From CAZUDI01 sp964618975 (GTDB lineage: Bacteria > Desulfobacterota > Desulfomonilia > UBA1062), in assembly GCA_964618975.1 (NCBI GenBank), contig CAZUDI010000012.1:9141-73140 (forward strand): a DNA stretch of 64,000 nucleotides. Direction: 5' to 3'. The notes beneath the pieces were generated by a model. The model was given only the letters and a program-made list of their open reading frames with translations, ran no database searches and had not been told where the DNA came from. Both the position numbers and the translations under genes were made by a program. Shown piece after piece: positions 27,729-38,249 of the stretch (its first letter is position 1; each line of letters starts with the position of its first letter).

Positions 27729-27769
27729 GGGCGGCCCCCTTCACGACCACACAAAAGGAGAGAGATGCA

Positions 27770-29008
27770 ATGGACGACGTCTATATCATCGGGGTAGGCA
27801 TGATCCGCTTCAACAAGTATCCGGACAAGACCGTGAGGGGCATGGCCCACGAGGCGATCGACCTCGTGCTGCAAGATGCCGGCATCACCAAGGACGATCT
27901 GCAGGCGGCCTATGTCTCGAACACCTTCTGGGGCATGTTCGCCAACCAGCACTCCATCCGCGGAGAGGTCATCCTGCGTGACATGGGCATCGACGGCATT
28001 CCGATCGTCAACTGCGAAAACGCCTGTGCCGGGGCCTCGACCGCCATGCACCTGGGCTATGCGGCCATCAAGGCCGGAATCTCGGAGGTGATCCTGGCCG
28101 TGGGATCGGAGAAGATCACCCACGAGAACAAGGCCCTCTCGCTGGGGGCCTATGCCTCGTGCATGGATGTGGAGAACTTCGACAAACAGATCGCCATGTT
28201 CGAGAAGGTCAGCCAGGAACTCAACATCACCATCCCCGAGGGACAGACCCCCCCCGGCGAGGGGCGTAGCATCTTCATGGATGCCTATGCCATGGGGGCG
28301 CGCTGGCATATGGACCGCTTCGGCTCCACCCAGGAACAGCTGGCCTATATCTGCGCCAAGAACCATTTCCACGGGTCGTTGAACCCCAAGTCCCAGTATC
28401 AGATGGACATGAGCATGGAGGAGGTGCTGGCCGACCGGCCGGTGGCCTTCCCGCTGACGCGTGCCATGTGCGCCCCGGTGGGCGACGGCGCGGCAGCGGC
28501 CATCCTCTGCTCGGAGGGCTACCTCAAGCGGCTCAAGAACAGCCGGCCGGTCAGGGTCAGCGCCTCGGTGCTCGGTTCGGGCCGCGTGCGCGACCTGGAC
28601 GGGGAGGATATCGGCGAGCGGCTTTCCAGACTGGCCTACGCGCAGGCCGGCCTCGGCCCGCAGGATGTCGATCTGGCCGAACTCCACGACGCCACCGCCT
28701 GGGGTGAACTCCATCAGAGCGAGGTCATGGGGTTCTGCCCCATGGGGGAGGGCGGTCCCTTTGCCATGACCGGGGCCACCCGGCTCGGCGGAAAGATGCC
28801 CATCAACACCAGCGGCGGGCTGGAGTGCCGCGGGCACCCTATCGGGGCCTCGGGTCTGGCCCAGATCCACGAACTCGTGGAACAGCTCAGAGGCGAGGCC
28901 GGAAAGCGCCAGGTTGAGGGCGCCCGCATCGGGCTGGCCGAGAACGGCGGCGGCAATCTGGGGGTCGAGGAGGCCTCTATGTGCATTCATATCCTGGAGC
29001 GGGTATAG
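27770..29008 (+). CDS. SCP-x-type thiolase (thiolase-fold acyltransferase)
   Basis: A 412-aa thiolase-superfamily protein of the lipid-transfer SCP-x class, which cleaves 3-oxoacyl-CoA. It starts MDDVYIIGVGMIRFNKYPDK. The nucleophilic Cys lies in NCENACAGASTAM near residues 82-94, and the C-terminal HPIGASG His near 357 is present. The ATG at 27770 follows AAAGGAG; the same frame is open upstream inside the dehydrogenase gene but that part is not real. SCP-x thiolases are typical of sterol and branched-chain side-chain degradation, which fits the SCP2 protein at the operon head. Confidence 0.88.
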   Translation: MDDVYIIGVGMIRFNKYPDKTVRGMAHEAIDLVLQDAGITKDDLQAAYVSNTFWGMFANQHSIRGEVILRDMGIDGIPIVNCENACAGASTAMHLGYAAIKAGISEVILAVGSEKITHENKALSLGAYASCMDVENFDKQIAMFEKVSQELNITIPEGQTPPGEGRSIFMDAYAMGARWHMDRFGSTQEQLAYICAKNHFHGSLNPKSQYQMDMSMEEVLADRPVAFPLTRAMCAPVGDGAAAAILCSEGYLKRLKNSRPVRVSASVLGSGRVRDLDGEDIGERLSRLAYAQAGLGPQDVDLAELHDATAWGELHQSEVMGFCPMGEGGPFAMTGATRLGGKMPINTSGGLECRGHPIGASGLAQIHELVEQLRGEAGKRQVEGARIGLAENGGGNLGVEEASMCIHILERV

Positions 29009-29202
29009 AGAAGGTGAACCCTCCCCAGGTGTCCTGCTGCACGTGAGGAGGGCGTGCTCAGTTTCCATGGAGGGAGAGGCGGGCTAAGTGGTCCTTTTGC
29101 GGACCCCCGTCCGCTCCCTGCGGTTTTCCCCGGGTTGTGAGGGGCTGACAGGGGCGTGGTCGCGCATAGGTCGGCGGCCGCATGAAAAGGAGGCGGATGA
29201 CC

Positions 29203-31641
29203 ATGGCGGTGAACAAGTATTCCATCCTCAGCGATCCACCGGTGGCGACGGCACCCTTCACCATCGCGGTGGACGAGGACCGGTGTATCGGGTGCGGGCT
29301 GTGCGTGCGGCAGTGTCCGTGTCAGACCATAATGCTGGTGGAACGCCCCTATTCCGAACAGCAGGAGAGCGCCTGCCGGCATGCCTGCCCGGCCGGCGTC
29401 GATATTCGAGGCTATGTGCAGTGTCTTTCCGGCGGGGGCTCGCTGGAGGAGGCCTGGCGTATCGTGACGCAGACCAACCCCTTCCCGGCCGTTACCGGGC
29501 GCGTCTGTCCCCACTTCTGCGAGGAGGGCTGCAACCGGGTTTATCATGACGGGGCGCTCAATCTGGGTGGTCTGGAACGTGCTGTCGGCGATTACGGCAT
29601 CGAGCAGGGCCTGGCCTTCGAGGCACCGCAGAAAAGGCTCAGGTATAAGGTGGCCGTGGTGGGGGCGGGCCCCTCGGGCATGAGCTGCGCCTATCAGCTG
29701 GCCCGCAGGGGCTACAAGGTCAGCGTCTATGAGGCCTCCCCCATGGCGGGGGGGATGCTGCGCTGGGCCATCCCTGACTACCGCCTGCCAGAAGCGGTGG
29801 TCGTAAGCGAGATACAGCGCATTCTGGATCTGGGCGTGAAGCTCAAGACCGGGGTCACCCTGGGCGACGAGGTCACGCTCGCGTCGCTGCGCCAGGACTT
29901 CGATGCGGTGTATCTGGCCATAGGTGCCGGGGAGAGCCGTCCCCTGGGCATCGGGCACGAGGATGCCATAAACGTCATGGGGGGGCTCGAGTTTCTCCGG
30001 GGCGTGGCCTTGGGGGAACACCCACCGCTGGGAGAACGCGTGGTGGTCTTCGGGGGGGGCAACACGGCGCTGGATGCCGCCCGTGTGGCGCGCCGGCTGG
30101 GCTCTGAGGTGACAATCGCCTATCGCCGCAGCGCAAGCGAGATGCCGGCCCTGGCCGCGGAAGTCCGTATGGCCCGGGAAGAGGGGGTGGCCCTCGAATT
30201 CCTCGTCGCCCCCGCGGCCTTCGAACTCGATGGCAAGGCCACGGTTGCTTCGGTCGTATGCCAGCGCATGCAGCTCGGAGAGGTCGACGCCACGGGACGC
30301 CCGCGACCGGTACCGGTTGCGGGCAGTGACTTCAGGATTGAGGCCGACACCTTCATCGTGGCCACCGGCCAGGCGGTAGGGGGCGCGGGCCTCGAGGAAC
30401 TGCTGGATGGCGGCACCATCCCGCGTGACGCCGGCTTTCAGACGTCCCTGGAGGGGGTCTTTGCCGGCGGTGATGCGGCCGGGTCGGCCGGGACGGTCAG
30501 TGCGGCCATCGGTGAGGGGGCCCATGTGGCGCGGGCCATCGATGCCTTCCTCAGAAAAGAGGCGTTCGCGAACCCTGAGAGGCGGGAGATCTCCTATGCG
30601 GACGTGCCCATGCAGGGACGGGAGGTGCTCCCGCGCGCCGAGACAGCCTCGCTGGCGGTGGACGAACGTATCCGGGATCTTCAAGCCGAGGTGCATCTGC
30701 CGCTCAAACCCGATCAGGTGCGCTTTGAAGCCCAGAGGTGTTTCGACTGCGGGAGACACAAGCCTGAATTTACCAGTGTCATTAGGTACTTCGGCAAGAT
30801 CTGCATCGCCTGTCACAACTGTGAGGCCATCTGCCCTCAGCAGGCCTTGAAATTTCCACACTACTACAAGGTCGACCAGGGCCGTTGGACCACGTACACC
30901 GGGATCCCCGACCCCGGGGCGGGCTATCCCAACCCCTTCCGGGAGGAGGTACCGCCGGATGCGGCCTCTCTTGCCGAGCGGGTCACACCGGTAGAGCACC
31001 TGATTTACCGCCGCCGCTCGAACCGCGTCTACAAGCCCGATCAGGTACCCGAAGAACTTGTGCACCGCATTCTCGAGGCGGGGCGCTTCGCCCCCTCGGC
31101 CGGCAACAGCCAGCCCTGGGAGTTCCTCGTGGTGCGGGACCGGGACCTGCTGACCGAAATCAGCACGGAGTGCACCAAGCTGCTCACCTATTTTACCAAG
31201 CTCTATCAGGGTCGCGATCCGCTGCGCCAGGCAGTCAAGAAGTCCATGGTCTTTCTGAAGCCCGACTCCATCGACCAGCGGCCCATGGTGGCCATCCAGG
31301 CCCTCCTGACGCCCAAGTTCGGCCAGGACCAACTGGACATCTTCTTCGGGGCGCCGACGGTCATTTTTGTGCTGCTGAATCAGATGGGTATCTCCAAGCC
31401 CCTTTTCAGCACCGGCATGTGCTGCCAGAATATGGTGCTGACCGCCCATGCCCTGGGGCTGGGGACCTGCTACACGGGATTCGCCGCCGAGCCGGTGAAC
31501 ATTAACTCCCGGCTCAAGAAGATACTGGGGCTTGAGTGGCCCTGTGACACGGTGGCCACCGCCATCACGGTGGGCTATCCGGCCGTGACGGTCGATCATC
31601 CGGTGGAACGCGAGTTCCCGCGCGTGCGGTGGATCAGGTAG
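29203..31641 (+). CDS. Ferredoxin / GltD-like FAD oxidoreductase / nitroreductase fusion
   Basis: An 812-aa multidomain redox enzyme. A [4Fe-4S] ferredoxin motif CIGCGLCVRQCPC lies at about 28-40. A GltD-type N-terminal region carries CRHACPAGVD near 58 and CPHFCEEGC near 102. FAD motif VVGAGPSG is near 152-159 and NAD(P) motif VVFGGGNTALD near 281-291. A second Cys cluster CFDCG ... CIACHNCEAICP spans 513-545. A full nitroreductase-type FMN domain follows from about 598 to the end (RRRSNRVYKPDQ; APSAGNSQPWEF). AAAAGGAGG at 29185-29193 is nine bases before the ATG at 29203, preferred over ATGs at 29182 and 29197. Probably reduces a CoA-bound intermediate using NAD(P)H and/or ferredoxin; this is inference. 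Confidence 0.85.
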   Translation: MAVNKYSILSDPPVATAPFTIAVDEDRCIGCGLCVRQCPCQTIMLVERPYSEQQESACRHACPAGVDIRGYVQCLSGGGSLEEAWRIVTQTNPFPAVTGRVCPHFCEEGCNRVYHDGALNLGGLERAVGDYGIEQGLAFEAPQKRLRYKVAVVGAGPSGMSCAYQLARRGYKVSVYEASPMAGGMLRWAIPDYRLPEAVVVSEIQRILDLGVKLKTGVTLGDEVTLASLRQDFDAVYLAIGAGESRPLGIGHEDAINVMGGLEFLRGVALGEHPPLGERVVVFGGGNTALDAARVARRLGSEVTIAYRRSASEMPALAAEVRMAREEGVALEFLVAPAAFELDGKATVASVVCQRMQLGEVDATGRPRPVPVAGSDFRIEADTFIVATGQAVGGAGLEELLDGGTIPRDAGFQTSLEGVFAGGDAAGSAGTVSAAIGEGAHVARAIDAFLRKEAFANPERREISYADVPMQGREVLPRAETASLAVDERIRDLQAEVHLPLKPDQVRFEAQRCFDCGRHKPEFTSVIRYFGKICIACHNCEAICPQQALKFPHYYKVDQGRWTTYTGIPDPGAGYPNPFREEVPPDAASLAERVTPVEHLIYRRRSNRVYKPDQVPEELVHRILEAGRFAPSAGNSQPWEFLVVRDRDLLTEISTECTKLLTYFTKLYQGRDPLRQAVKKSMVFLKPDSIDQRPMVAIQALLTPKFGQDQLDIFFGAPTVIFVLLNQMGISKPLFSTGMCCQNMVLTAHALGLGTCYTGFAAEPVNINSRLKKILGLEWPCDTVATAITVGYPAVTVDHPVEREFPRVRWIR

Positions 31642-31679
31642 CCTGAGGGGGCCGCGCAGGCAGGAGGGGAGGGACCAGG

Positions 31680-32672
31680 ATGCGCAGGGTGCTCATTACC
31701 GGGATTGCGGGCTATCTCGGGCGACGGATTGCCGAGGGGCTGGAGAACATGGACCAGGTCGAGTCCATTGTGGGGCTCGACCTGGAGCGCCCGGCCTTCA
31801 GTTTGAGCAAGCTGGAATTCGTGCGCCACGATGTCAGGGACGACCTTGGGGAGATTATTTCCGGGGGGGAAATCGACTGCGTGGTGCACGCCGCCTTCAT
31901 CCTGAAGCCGCTGTACGACACGGCCTATATGGAGTCAGTCAACCTTGGCGGCACCCTCAACGTGCTCAAGGGCTGCATAGCAGGCGGGGTGCGCCACATC
32001 CTGCACTGCTCGTCCACCACGGCCTACGGCTTCCATGCGGACAACCCCCTGGGGATGGACGAGGAGAGTGCGCTCAGGGGCAACCACGATTTTACCTATT
32101 CCAAGGACAAGCGCGCGCTCGAAGAGGTGTGCAAGGATTTCGCCGAGAGACACCCGGAGATCTGCCTGACCGTGATCCGCCCGTGCTTCGTGGTGGGGCC
32201 CGGGTTGAACAACCCCCTCTCCCGACACCTCCGGCGCCCGCTGGTGATCCTGCCGCTGAAGACCGCGCCGATGCAGTTCATCCACGAGGACGATCTGCTG
32301 GAGATCGTATTGCGTCTGCTGCTGGAGCAGAGGCCCGGGGCCTATAACCTGGTGGCCGACGGCACCCTGAGTGTGGAGGAGATGGTGGCCATGCTGGGCA
32401 ATATCCCGCTGAAGCTGCCATTGCCATTTTTGAGGCCGTTCAACAGCCTCATGTGGCGCCTGCGCCTGAGCGCCCTCACCGAGATGCCCACCCCGGCGCT
32501 CAACATGATCATCCACCCCTGGCTGGCCAGCAACGCCAAACTCAAGCGCGAACTGGGCTACCGCTTCCGCTACACCACACGCGAGGCCTTCGACGATTTC
32601 GCCCGCCACGTGCGCTCCGAGACGGGCGGAGCGCACGTGGCGGCAGATAGGCCCGCGGGGCCAAATCCATGA
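31680..32672 (+). CDS. NAD-dependent epimerase/dehydratase (extended SDR)
   Basis: A 330-aa extended short-chain dehydrogenase. The N-terminal nucleotide motif is VLITGIAGYLGR (about 4-15), and the active site has a CSSTTAYG Ser/Thr segment near 111 and a YSKDK motif near 140. The C-terminal part resembles the 3-beta-hydroxysteroid-dehydrogenase/isomerase-like branch as much as sugar epimerases. AGGAGGGGAGGG precedes the ATG. Its stop overlaps the next gene's ATG (ATGA). In this operon a hydroxyacyl or hydroxysteroid oxidation is more likely than sugar chemistry, though not shown. Confidence 0.8.
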   Translation: MRRVLITGIAGYLGRRIAEGLENMDQVESIVGLDLERPAFSLSKLEFVRHDVRDDLGEIISGGEIDCVVHAAFILKPLYDTAYMESVNLGGTLNVLKGCIAGGVRHILHCSSTTAYGFHADNPLGMDEESALRGNHDFTYSKDKRALEEVCKDFAERHPEICLTVIRPCFVVGPGLNNPLSRHLRRPLVILPLKTAPMQFIHEDDLLEIVLRLLLEQRPGAYNLVADGTLSVEEMVAMLGNIPLKLPLPFLRPFNSLMWRLRLSALTEMPTPALNMIIHPWLASNAKLKRELGYRFRYTTREAFDDFARHVRSETGGAHVAADRPAGPNP

Positions 32673-33523
32673 TCGTGGACATCAGCGACCAGCGGGTGCT
32701 CATCACCGGCGCCTCACAGGGCATCGGACGCTCCCTGGCACAGTATTTCGCCGCCGACGGGGCCCACCTTGTGCTCACCGATCTGGCCGGCCGTGAGACG
32801 GAGCTAGTGTCCCTGGCGCACGAGCTCAGCCAGGCGCATGGTATCCGGACCTGGAGCGTGTGCGCGGACCTCGCCGAGGAAGACGGGCCCGGGAGGCTCT
32901 TTCAGGCGGTCGAGGATATGGCCGGGCCGGTGGATATCCTGGTGAACAATGCGGGTCTGTGCTGGTACGGCGACTACGCCCGCATGCCGACGGAGCGCCT
33001 GGAGAAGATGGTGCTGCTCAACTGCCTGGGCAGCGCCCGCCTGACGCGCTTGTTTTTGCCCTCCATGATCGCGCGTCGATCCGGGGCCGTGCTGATGGTC
33101 TCTTCGGTATCCGCCTTTCAGCCCCTGCCCACCATGGCGCTCTACGCCGCCACCAAGGCCTTCATCCAGAGCCTGAGCGAGGCGCTGGCCGCCGAGCTCA
33201 GGGGCACCGGCATCCGGGTGGCCACGATCAACCCGCCCTTCACGCGTACGGCCCTCATTCGGGATGCCGGTCTCCCGACGGATTTCATCCCCTTGAGCCT
33301 GTCCTTCATGGATGTGAGCGAGGTCACACGGTCATGCTACGCGGCCTTCCGGCAGGGACAGGCCCTGCATGTGCCGGGGTGGCAGAACCGGGTTCTGCAC
33401 CTCGGGGCGGCACGCTATCTGCCACGGGGGCTGGTCAACACCCTGTGCCGTCTGCTGATGCGGCGCTGGTCGGAGCTTCTTCCCGGGCTGTGGCATAATA
33501 ATGGCCGGAGCATGCACGACTAG
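32669..33523 (+). CDS. Short-chain dehydrogenase/reductase (classical SDR)
   Basis: A 284-aa classical SDR. The cofactor motif is VLITGASQGIGRSLA (about 9-23), NNAG lies near 93-96, the catalytic Ser is in LMVSSVSAF near 146-154, and YAATK is near 163-167. It overlaps the upstream epimerase-like gene by four bases and is the last gene of the sigma-54 operon. A hairpin with a perfect 11-bp stem follows its stop. The substrate is probably the 3-hydroxyacyl or hydroxy-ring intermediate between the dehydrogenase and thiolase steps (inference). Confidence 0.87.
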   Translation: MIVDISDQRVLITGASQGIGRSLAQYFAADGAHLVLTDLAGRETELVSLAHELSQAHGIRTWSVCADLAEEDGPGRLFQAVEDMAGPVDILVNNAGLCWYGDYARMPTERLEKMVLLNCLGSARLTRLFLPSMIARRSGAVLMVSSVSAFQPLPTMALYAATKAFIQSLSEALAAELRGTGIRVATINPPFTRTALIRDAGLPTDFIPLSLSFMDVSEVTRSCYAAFRQGQALHVPGWQNRVLHLGAARYLPRGLVNTLCRLLMRRWSELLPGLWHNNGRSMHD

Positions 33524-33916
33524 AGGGGCAGCCAAGGCCCCTTCGCGTGCCTTGGCTGCACGCCCAGAAAGGGCTGCCTGACCTTGAGAGCTGCATGCGC
33601 CCATTGTGACTGCCGGCAGGGGATGATCTGTGGCCTGCTGTCCCCTTTTGCGATGAGAGCCGGACCTGAGCCTTCCAGGATAGGGTTGCCGTAGAGAGCG
33701 CCTGCGGCAGGCGTTTGGCGGTCCGGGGGAAAGCCCCTTGCCGGCGCATCCGCCTCCATGGCAGGTCCTTCTGGACCGCCGGCGACAGCACGTAAGGGAA
33801 AGTCCTTGACAACCCCGGGCGTTTTTGATTTCCTGCATTTTTCCCATGGTTTTTCCGCTGGAATATGCCAATCATGGGTGATATTACATGCGCATTCACG
33901 GGTGAGAGGAATTTCC
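33524..33916. other. Spacer between the SCP2 operon and argB
   Basis: About 390 bases, no gene. It holds the terminator-like hairpin at 33528-33559. A TTGACA at 33806-33811 lacks a good -10 at the right distance. GC-rich, possibly structured, but no RNA family recognised. Confidence 0.5.
33528..33559 (+). terminator. Terminator-like hairpin ending the SCP2 operon
   Basis: GCAGCCAAGGC (33528-33538) pairs perfectly with GCCTTGGCTGC (33549-33559) around a 10-nt loop, five bases past the last SDR stop. No T-run. Confidence 0.55.
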
Positions 33917-34786
33917 ATGGAACACGCAATACAGCGGGCCAAGGTGCTGGTGGAGGCCCTGCCGTATATCCGGGATTTCCGGGGGCGGCGGGTGGTGGTC
34001 AAATACGGCGGGCATGCCATGGTGGACCCCGGTCTGAAGCGGATTTTTGCGCAGCAGATCGTCCTGATGCAGTATGTGGGCATCCAGGTGGTCGTGGTCC
34101 ACGGCGGGGGCCCCCAGATCAGCCGTCTGCTCACCGCGTTGGGCATCGAGTCACACTTTGTCGACGGCAAGCGCATCACCGACGCCCCCACCATGGAGGT
34201 GGTGGAGATGGTGCTGGCCGGCGGGATCAACAAGGAGATCGTCAACCTCGTCAATGCCGACGGCGGCCGGGCCGTGGGCATCTCGGGCAAGGACGGCGGC
34301 CTGATCGCGGCCCGCAAGCTGCTGCATGCCGCCCCCGGCGGGGCCCAGGTCGACATGGGACAGGTGGGCGAGGTGGTGTCCGTGGATACACGCATCATCG
34401 ACACCCTCGAGAAGGCGGGCTTCGTGGCGGTCATCGCCCCTCTGGGCGTGGGTGCCGACGGCACCACCTACAACATCAATGCCGATACCGTGGCCGCCGA
34501 GGTGGCCTGTGCGCTCAAGGCCGAAAAGCTCGTCATCCTCACCGACGAGGCCGGGGTGCTCGATGCCCGGGGGGGGCTCCTCTCCACCATCACGGATGCC
34601 GGGATCGACCAACTCATCGCGGACGGCGTGGTCACCGGGGGCATGATCCCCAAACTGGAATGCTGCCGACGGGCACTGGCCGGCGGGGTGATGAAGGCGC
34701 ACGTCCTGGACGGGCGCATCCCCTACTCGATCCTGCTCGAGCTGCTCACGGATGCCGGGATCGGCACCCAGATCATCAAGGAGTGA
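33917..34786 (+). CDS. argB: Acetylglutamate kinase
   Basis: A 289-aa amino-acid-kinase-fold enzyme phosphorylating N-acetylglutamate, the second step of arginine synthesis. VVVKYGGHAM near residues 25-34 provides the catalytic lysine and glycine loop; VVVHGGGPQIS is near 58-68 and EAGVL ... GGMIPKLECC near 208-250. The ATG at 33917 follows GAGAGGAA; an upstream frame adds about 53 unlikely residues. It is the first of five arg genes, four bases from argD. Whether it is arginine-inhibited cannot be told; the N-terminal helix used in inhibited forms is partly present. Confidence 0.95.
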   Translation: MEHAIQRAKVLVEALPYIRDFRGRRVVVKYGGHAMVDPGLKRIFAQQIVLMQYVGIQVVVVHGGGPQISRLLTALGIESHFVDGKRITDAPTMEVVEMVLAGGINKEIVNLVNADGGRAVGISGKDGGLIAARKLLHAAPGGAQVDMGQVGEVVSVDTRIIDTLEKAGFVAVIAPLGVGADGTTYNINADTVAAEVACALKAEKLVILTDEAGVLDARGGLLSTITDAGIDQLIADGVVTGGMIPKLECCRRALAGGVMKAHVLDGRIPYSILLELLTDAGIGTQIIKE

Positions 34787-34790
34787 AGCT

Positions 34791-35954
34791 ATGCAACACG
34801 TCATGAACACCTATCGCCGGCTACCGGTGGGCCTGGTCAGGGGTCAGGGCTGCCGCGTCTGGGACGAGGCCGGAAGGGAGTATCTGGACATGGTGGCGGG
34901 GATTGCCGTGTGCAACCTCGGGCACGCCCATCCCGAGGTGGTCGCGGCCCTGCAGGCCCAGGCAGCGAGCCTTTTCCACACCTCTAACCTCTACCACATC
35001 CCAGGCCAGGAACGCCTGGCCACCATGCTCGTCGAGCAGACCTTCGAGGCGCGGGTTTTCTTCTGCAACTCGGGCGCCGAGGCCAACGAGGCCGCTATCA
35101 AGCTCGTGCGCAAGTATGCCAGCGACCAGGGCCTGCGAGGCTCCCGGATCGTCACCGCCACGGGCTCCTTCCACGGGCGCACGCTCGCCACCGTGGCGGC
35201 CACTGGTCAGGATCGCTTCCGACAGGGCTTCGATCCCATCCCGGCGGGCTTCTTAAGCGTGCCCTATGGCGATATCGAGGCCCTGAAGGAGGCCCTCGAC
35301 GAAACGATCGCCGCCGTGATGCTCGAGCCCGTCCAGGGCGAGGGCGGGATCCGGGTGCCGCCTCCGGGGTACCTCGCGCAGGTGCGCTCTCTGTGCGACG
35401 CCAAAGGGGCCCTGCTGGTGTTCGATGAGGTCCAGACCGGCATGGGACGCACCGGGGAACTTTTCGGCTACCGGCATGAGGGGGTCATCCCGGATCTGAT
35501 GACCCTGGCCAAGGCGCTCGGCAACGGATTCCCCATGGGCGCCCTTCTGGCCCGGCCCGAGGTGGCCGCCAGCTTCTCGCCGGGCACGCATGCCTCCACC
35601 TTCGGCGGCAACCCCCTGGCGGCGGCCTGCGGGATCGCTACGCTGGGCGTCATGACCCGCGAAGATATTCCGGGATTCTGCCGCGTGCAGGGCGCCTATC
35701 TGCGCGCCCGGCTGGAGGATCTGGCATCAGCACATGCCTGTATCCGGGAGGTCCGCGGCCGCGGGCTTATGCTGGGCGTGGAGTGTGATGCGGACCTCAA
35801 GGACCTGCCTGCCTTGGGGCTTGATGAGGGCATCCTGCTGAATGTGATCAAGGATCACATCATCCGGCTGGTGCCGCCGCTGGTGATCTCGGGCCCCGAG
35901 ATCGACCGCGCGGTGGAGACCCTCGACCGACTACTGAAACGCAAGGGGTTGTAA
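34791..35954 (+). CDS. argD: Acetylornithine (and/or N-succinyl-DAP) aminotransferase
   Basis: A 387-aa class III PLP aminotransferase converting N-acetylglutamate semialdehyde to acetylornithine. The C-terminal half shows VFDEVQTGMGRTG near residues 209-221 and the PLP lysine in TLAKALGNGFPMGA near 238-251. Length and start are normal. Because lysA and dapAB lie downstream in the same operon and no separate dapC or dapL was seen, this enzyme may also serve the DAP branch, as known for ArgD in other bacteria. The stop overlaps argF by one base. Confidence 0.93.
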   Translation: MQHVMNTYRRLPVGLVRGQGCRVWDEAGREYLDMVAGIAVCNLGHAHPEVVAALQAQAASLFHTSNLYHIPGQERLATMLVEQTFEARVFFCNSGAEANEAAIKLVRKYASDQGLRGSRIVTATGSFHGRTLATVAATGQDRFRQGFDPIPAGFLSVPYGDIEALKEALDETIAAVMLEPVQGEGGIRVPPPGYLAQVRSLCDAKGALLVFDEVQTGMGRTGELFGYRHEGVIPDLMTLAKALGNGFPMGALLARPEVAASFSPGTHASTFGGNPLAAACGIATLGVMTREDIPGFCRVQGAYLRARLEDLASAHACIREVRGRGLMLGVECDADLKDLPALGLDEGILLNVIKDHIIRLVPPLVISGPEIDRAVETLDRLLKRKGL

Positions 35955-36865
35955 TGGAACACCGTGATTTATTGGCCATAACGGACCTGAACAAGGAGGA
36001 GATCGAGGCGATCTTTGCCACGGCACGGGCCTTCAAGCAGGGCCCGGTGCCCCGGACGCTTGCGGGCATGTCGGTGGTGCTCATCTTCGAGAAGGCCTCC
36101 ACCCGCACGCGCCTTTCCTTCGAGGCCGGGATCGCCCGCCTGGGCGGGCATCCCATCGTGCTGACCCCGGAGAAATCGCAGATGGCCCGGGGCGAGCCTC
36201 TCAAGGACACGGCCCGGATCCTGGCCGGCTATACCCAGGGGATCATCATGCGGACCTTCGGCCACGAACGTATCGAAGAGCTGGCCGCCTGGGCCGAGGT
36301 CCCGGTGATCAATGCCCTCACCGACCGGCTGCACCCCTGCCAGGTGCTCTCGGACTGCTTCACCCTGGTCGAGCGTTTCGGCGACCTTGAGGGACATCGG
36401 ATCGCCTGGGTGGGAGATGGCAACAACATGGCCAATTCCTGGATCAATGCGGCTTCCCTGCTGGGCTTCGAGCTCGCGCTGGCCTGTCCGGAAGGCTTCG
36501 GCCCCGATGAGGAAGTCATGAAGGCGGCGCGCGCCCGCGGGGCGCGCATCACCCTGGACGCCGATCCCTTCGCGGCGGTGGAAGGTGCCCTGGCCGTCAA
36601 CACCGATGTGTGGGCCAGCATGGGGCAGGAGGAGGAGTTCTCTCAGCGCTTGGATGCCTTTGCGCGTTTTCAGGTGGATTCAGCCCTCATGGAGGCGGCG
36701 GCCGCCGGGGCGGTCTTCATGCACTGTCTGCCGGCCCACCGCGGCGAGGAGGTCACCGCCGAGGTGCTCGAGGGCGAGCGCTCGATCGTCTGGCAGCAGG
36801 CGCAGAACCGGCTCTACGTCCAGGAGTCCGTGATGGATTTTCTCGTAGGGCGCGGTAGTATATAG
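35954..36865 (+). CDS. argF: Ornithine carbamoyltransferase
   Basis: A 303-aa transcarbamoylase making citrulline from ornithine and carbamoyl phosphate. The carbamoyl-phosphate loop STRTRLSFE is near residues 50-58, HPCQVLSD near 131-138, and the ornithine loop HCLPAHRGEEV near 258-268. Its ATG overlaps the argD stop (TAATG). Length is standard. A gap of about 180 bases follows before argG. Confidence 0.95.
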   Translation: MEHRDLLAITDLNKEEIEAIFATARAFKQGPVPRTLAGMSVVLIFEKASTRTRLSFEAGIARLGGHPIVLTPEKSQMARGEPLKDTARILAGYTQGIIMRTFGHERIEELAAWAEVPVINALTDRLHPCQVLSDCFTLVERFGDLEGHRIAWVGDGNNMANSWINAASLLGFELALACPEGFGPDEEVMKAARARGARITLDADPFAAVEGALAVNTDVWASMGQEEEFSQRLDAFARFQVDSALMEAAAAGAVFMHCLPAHRGEEVTAEVLEGERSIVWQQAQNRLYVQESVMDFLVGRGSI

Positions 36866-37043
36866 GAGAAAGACAGGCGACATTCCCGTGGAGGCAGAAC
36901 CCCGGGAAAGGCCTTCGGAGCTTCAGTGCGGCCGCCGGTCTGGGAGAGTGCGACCCGAAAAAAGGTATGAAGGACAACGAATCCAGGCAGGGAGGAAGGC
37001 CTGCCGAGAGAAGCAAGCAAGATATGCAGCTAAAGGAGGCGTC

Positions 37044-38241
<1,198 letters not shown>

Positions 38242-38249
<8 letters not shown>

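Noticed and set aside
27395..27769. N-terminal extension of the thiolase frame
   Set aside because: Lies inside the acyl-CoA dehydrogenase gene; AAAGGAG and family alignment put the start at 27770.
28987..31599. 870-codon open frame on the minus strand opposite the redox fusion gene
   Set aside because: Mirror of the fusion gene with low-complexity Gly/His/Arg composition and no recognisable domain.
33806..33834. TTGACA as the argB promoter
   Set aside because: No acceptable -10 at 16-18 bp; left unassigned.
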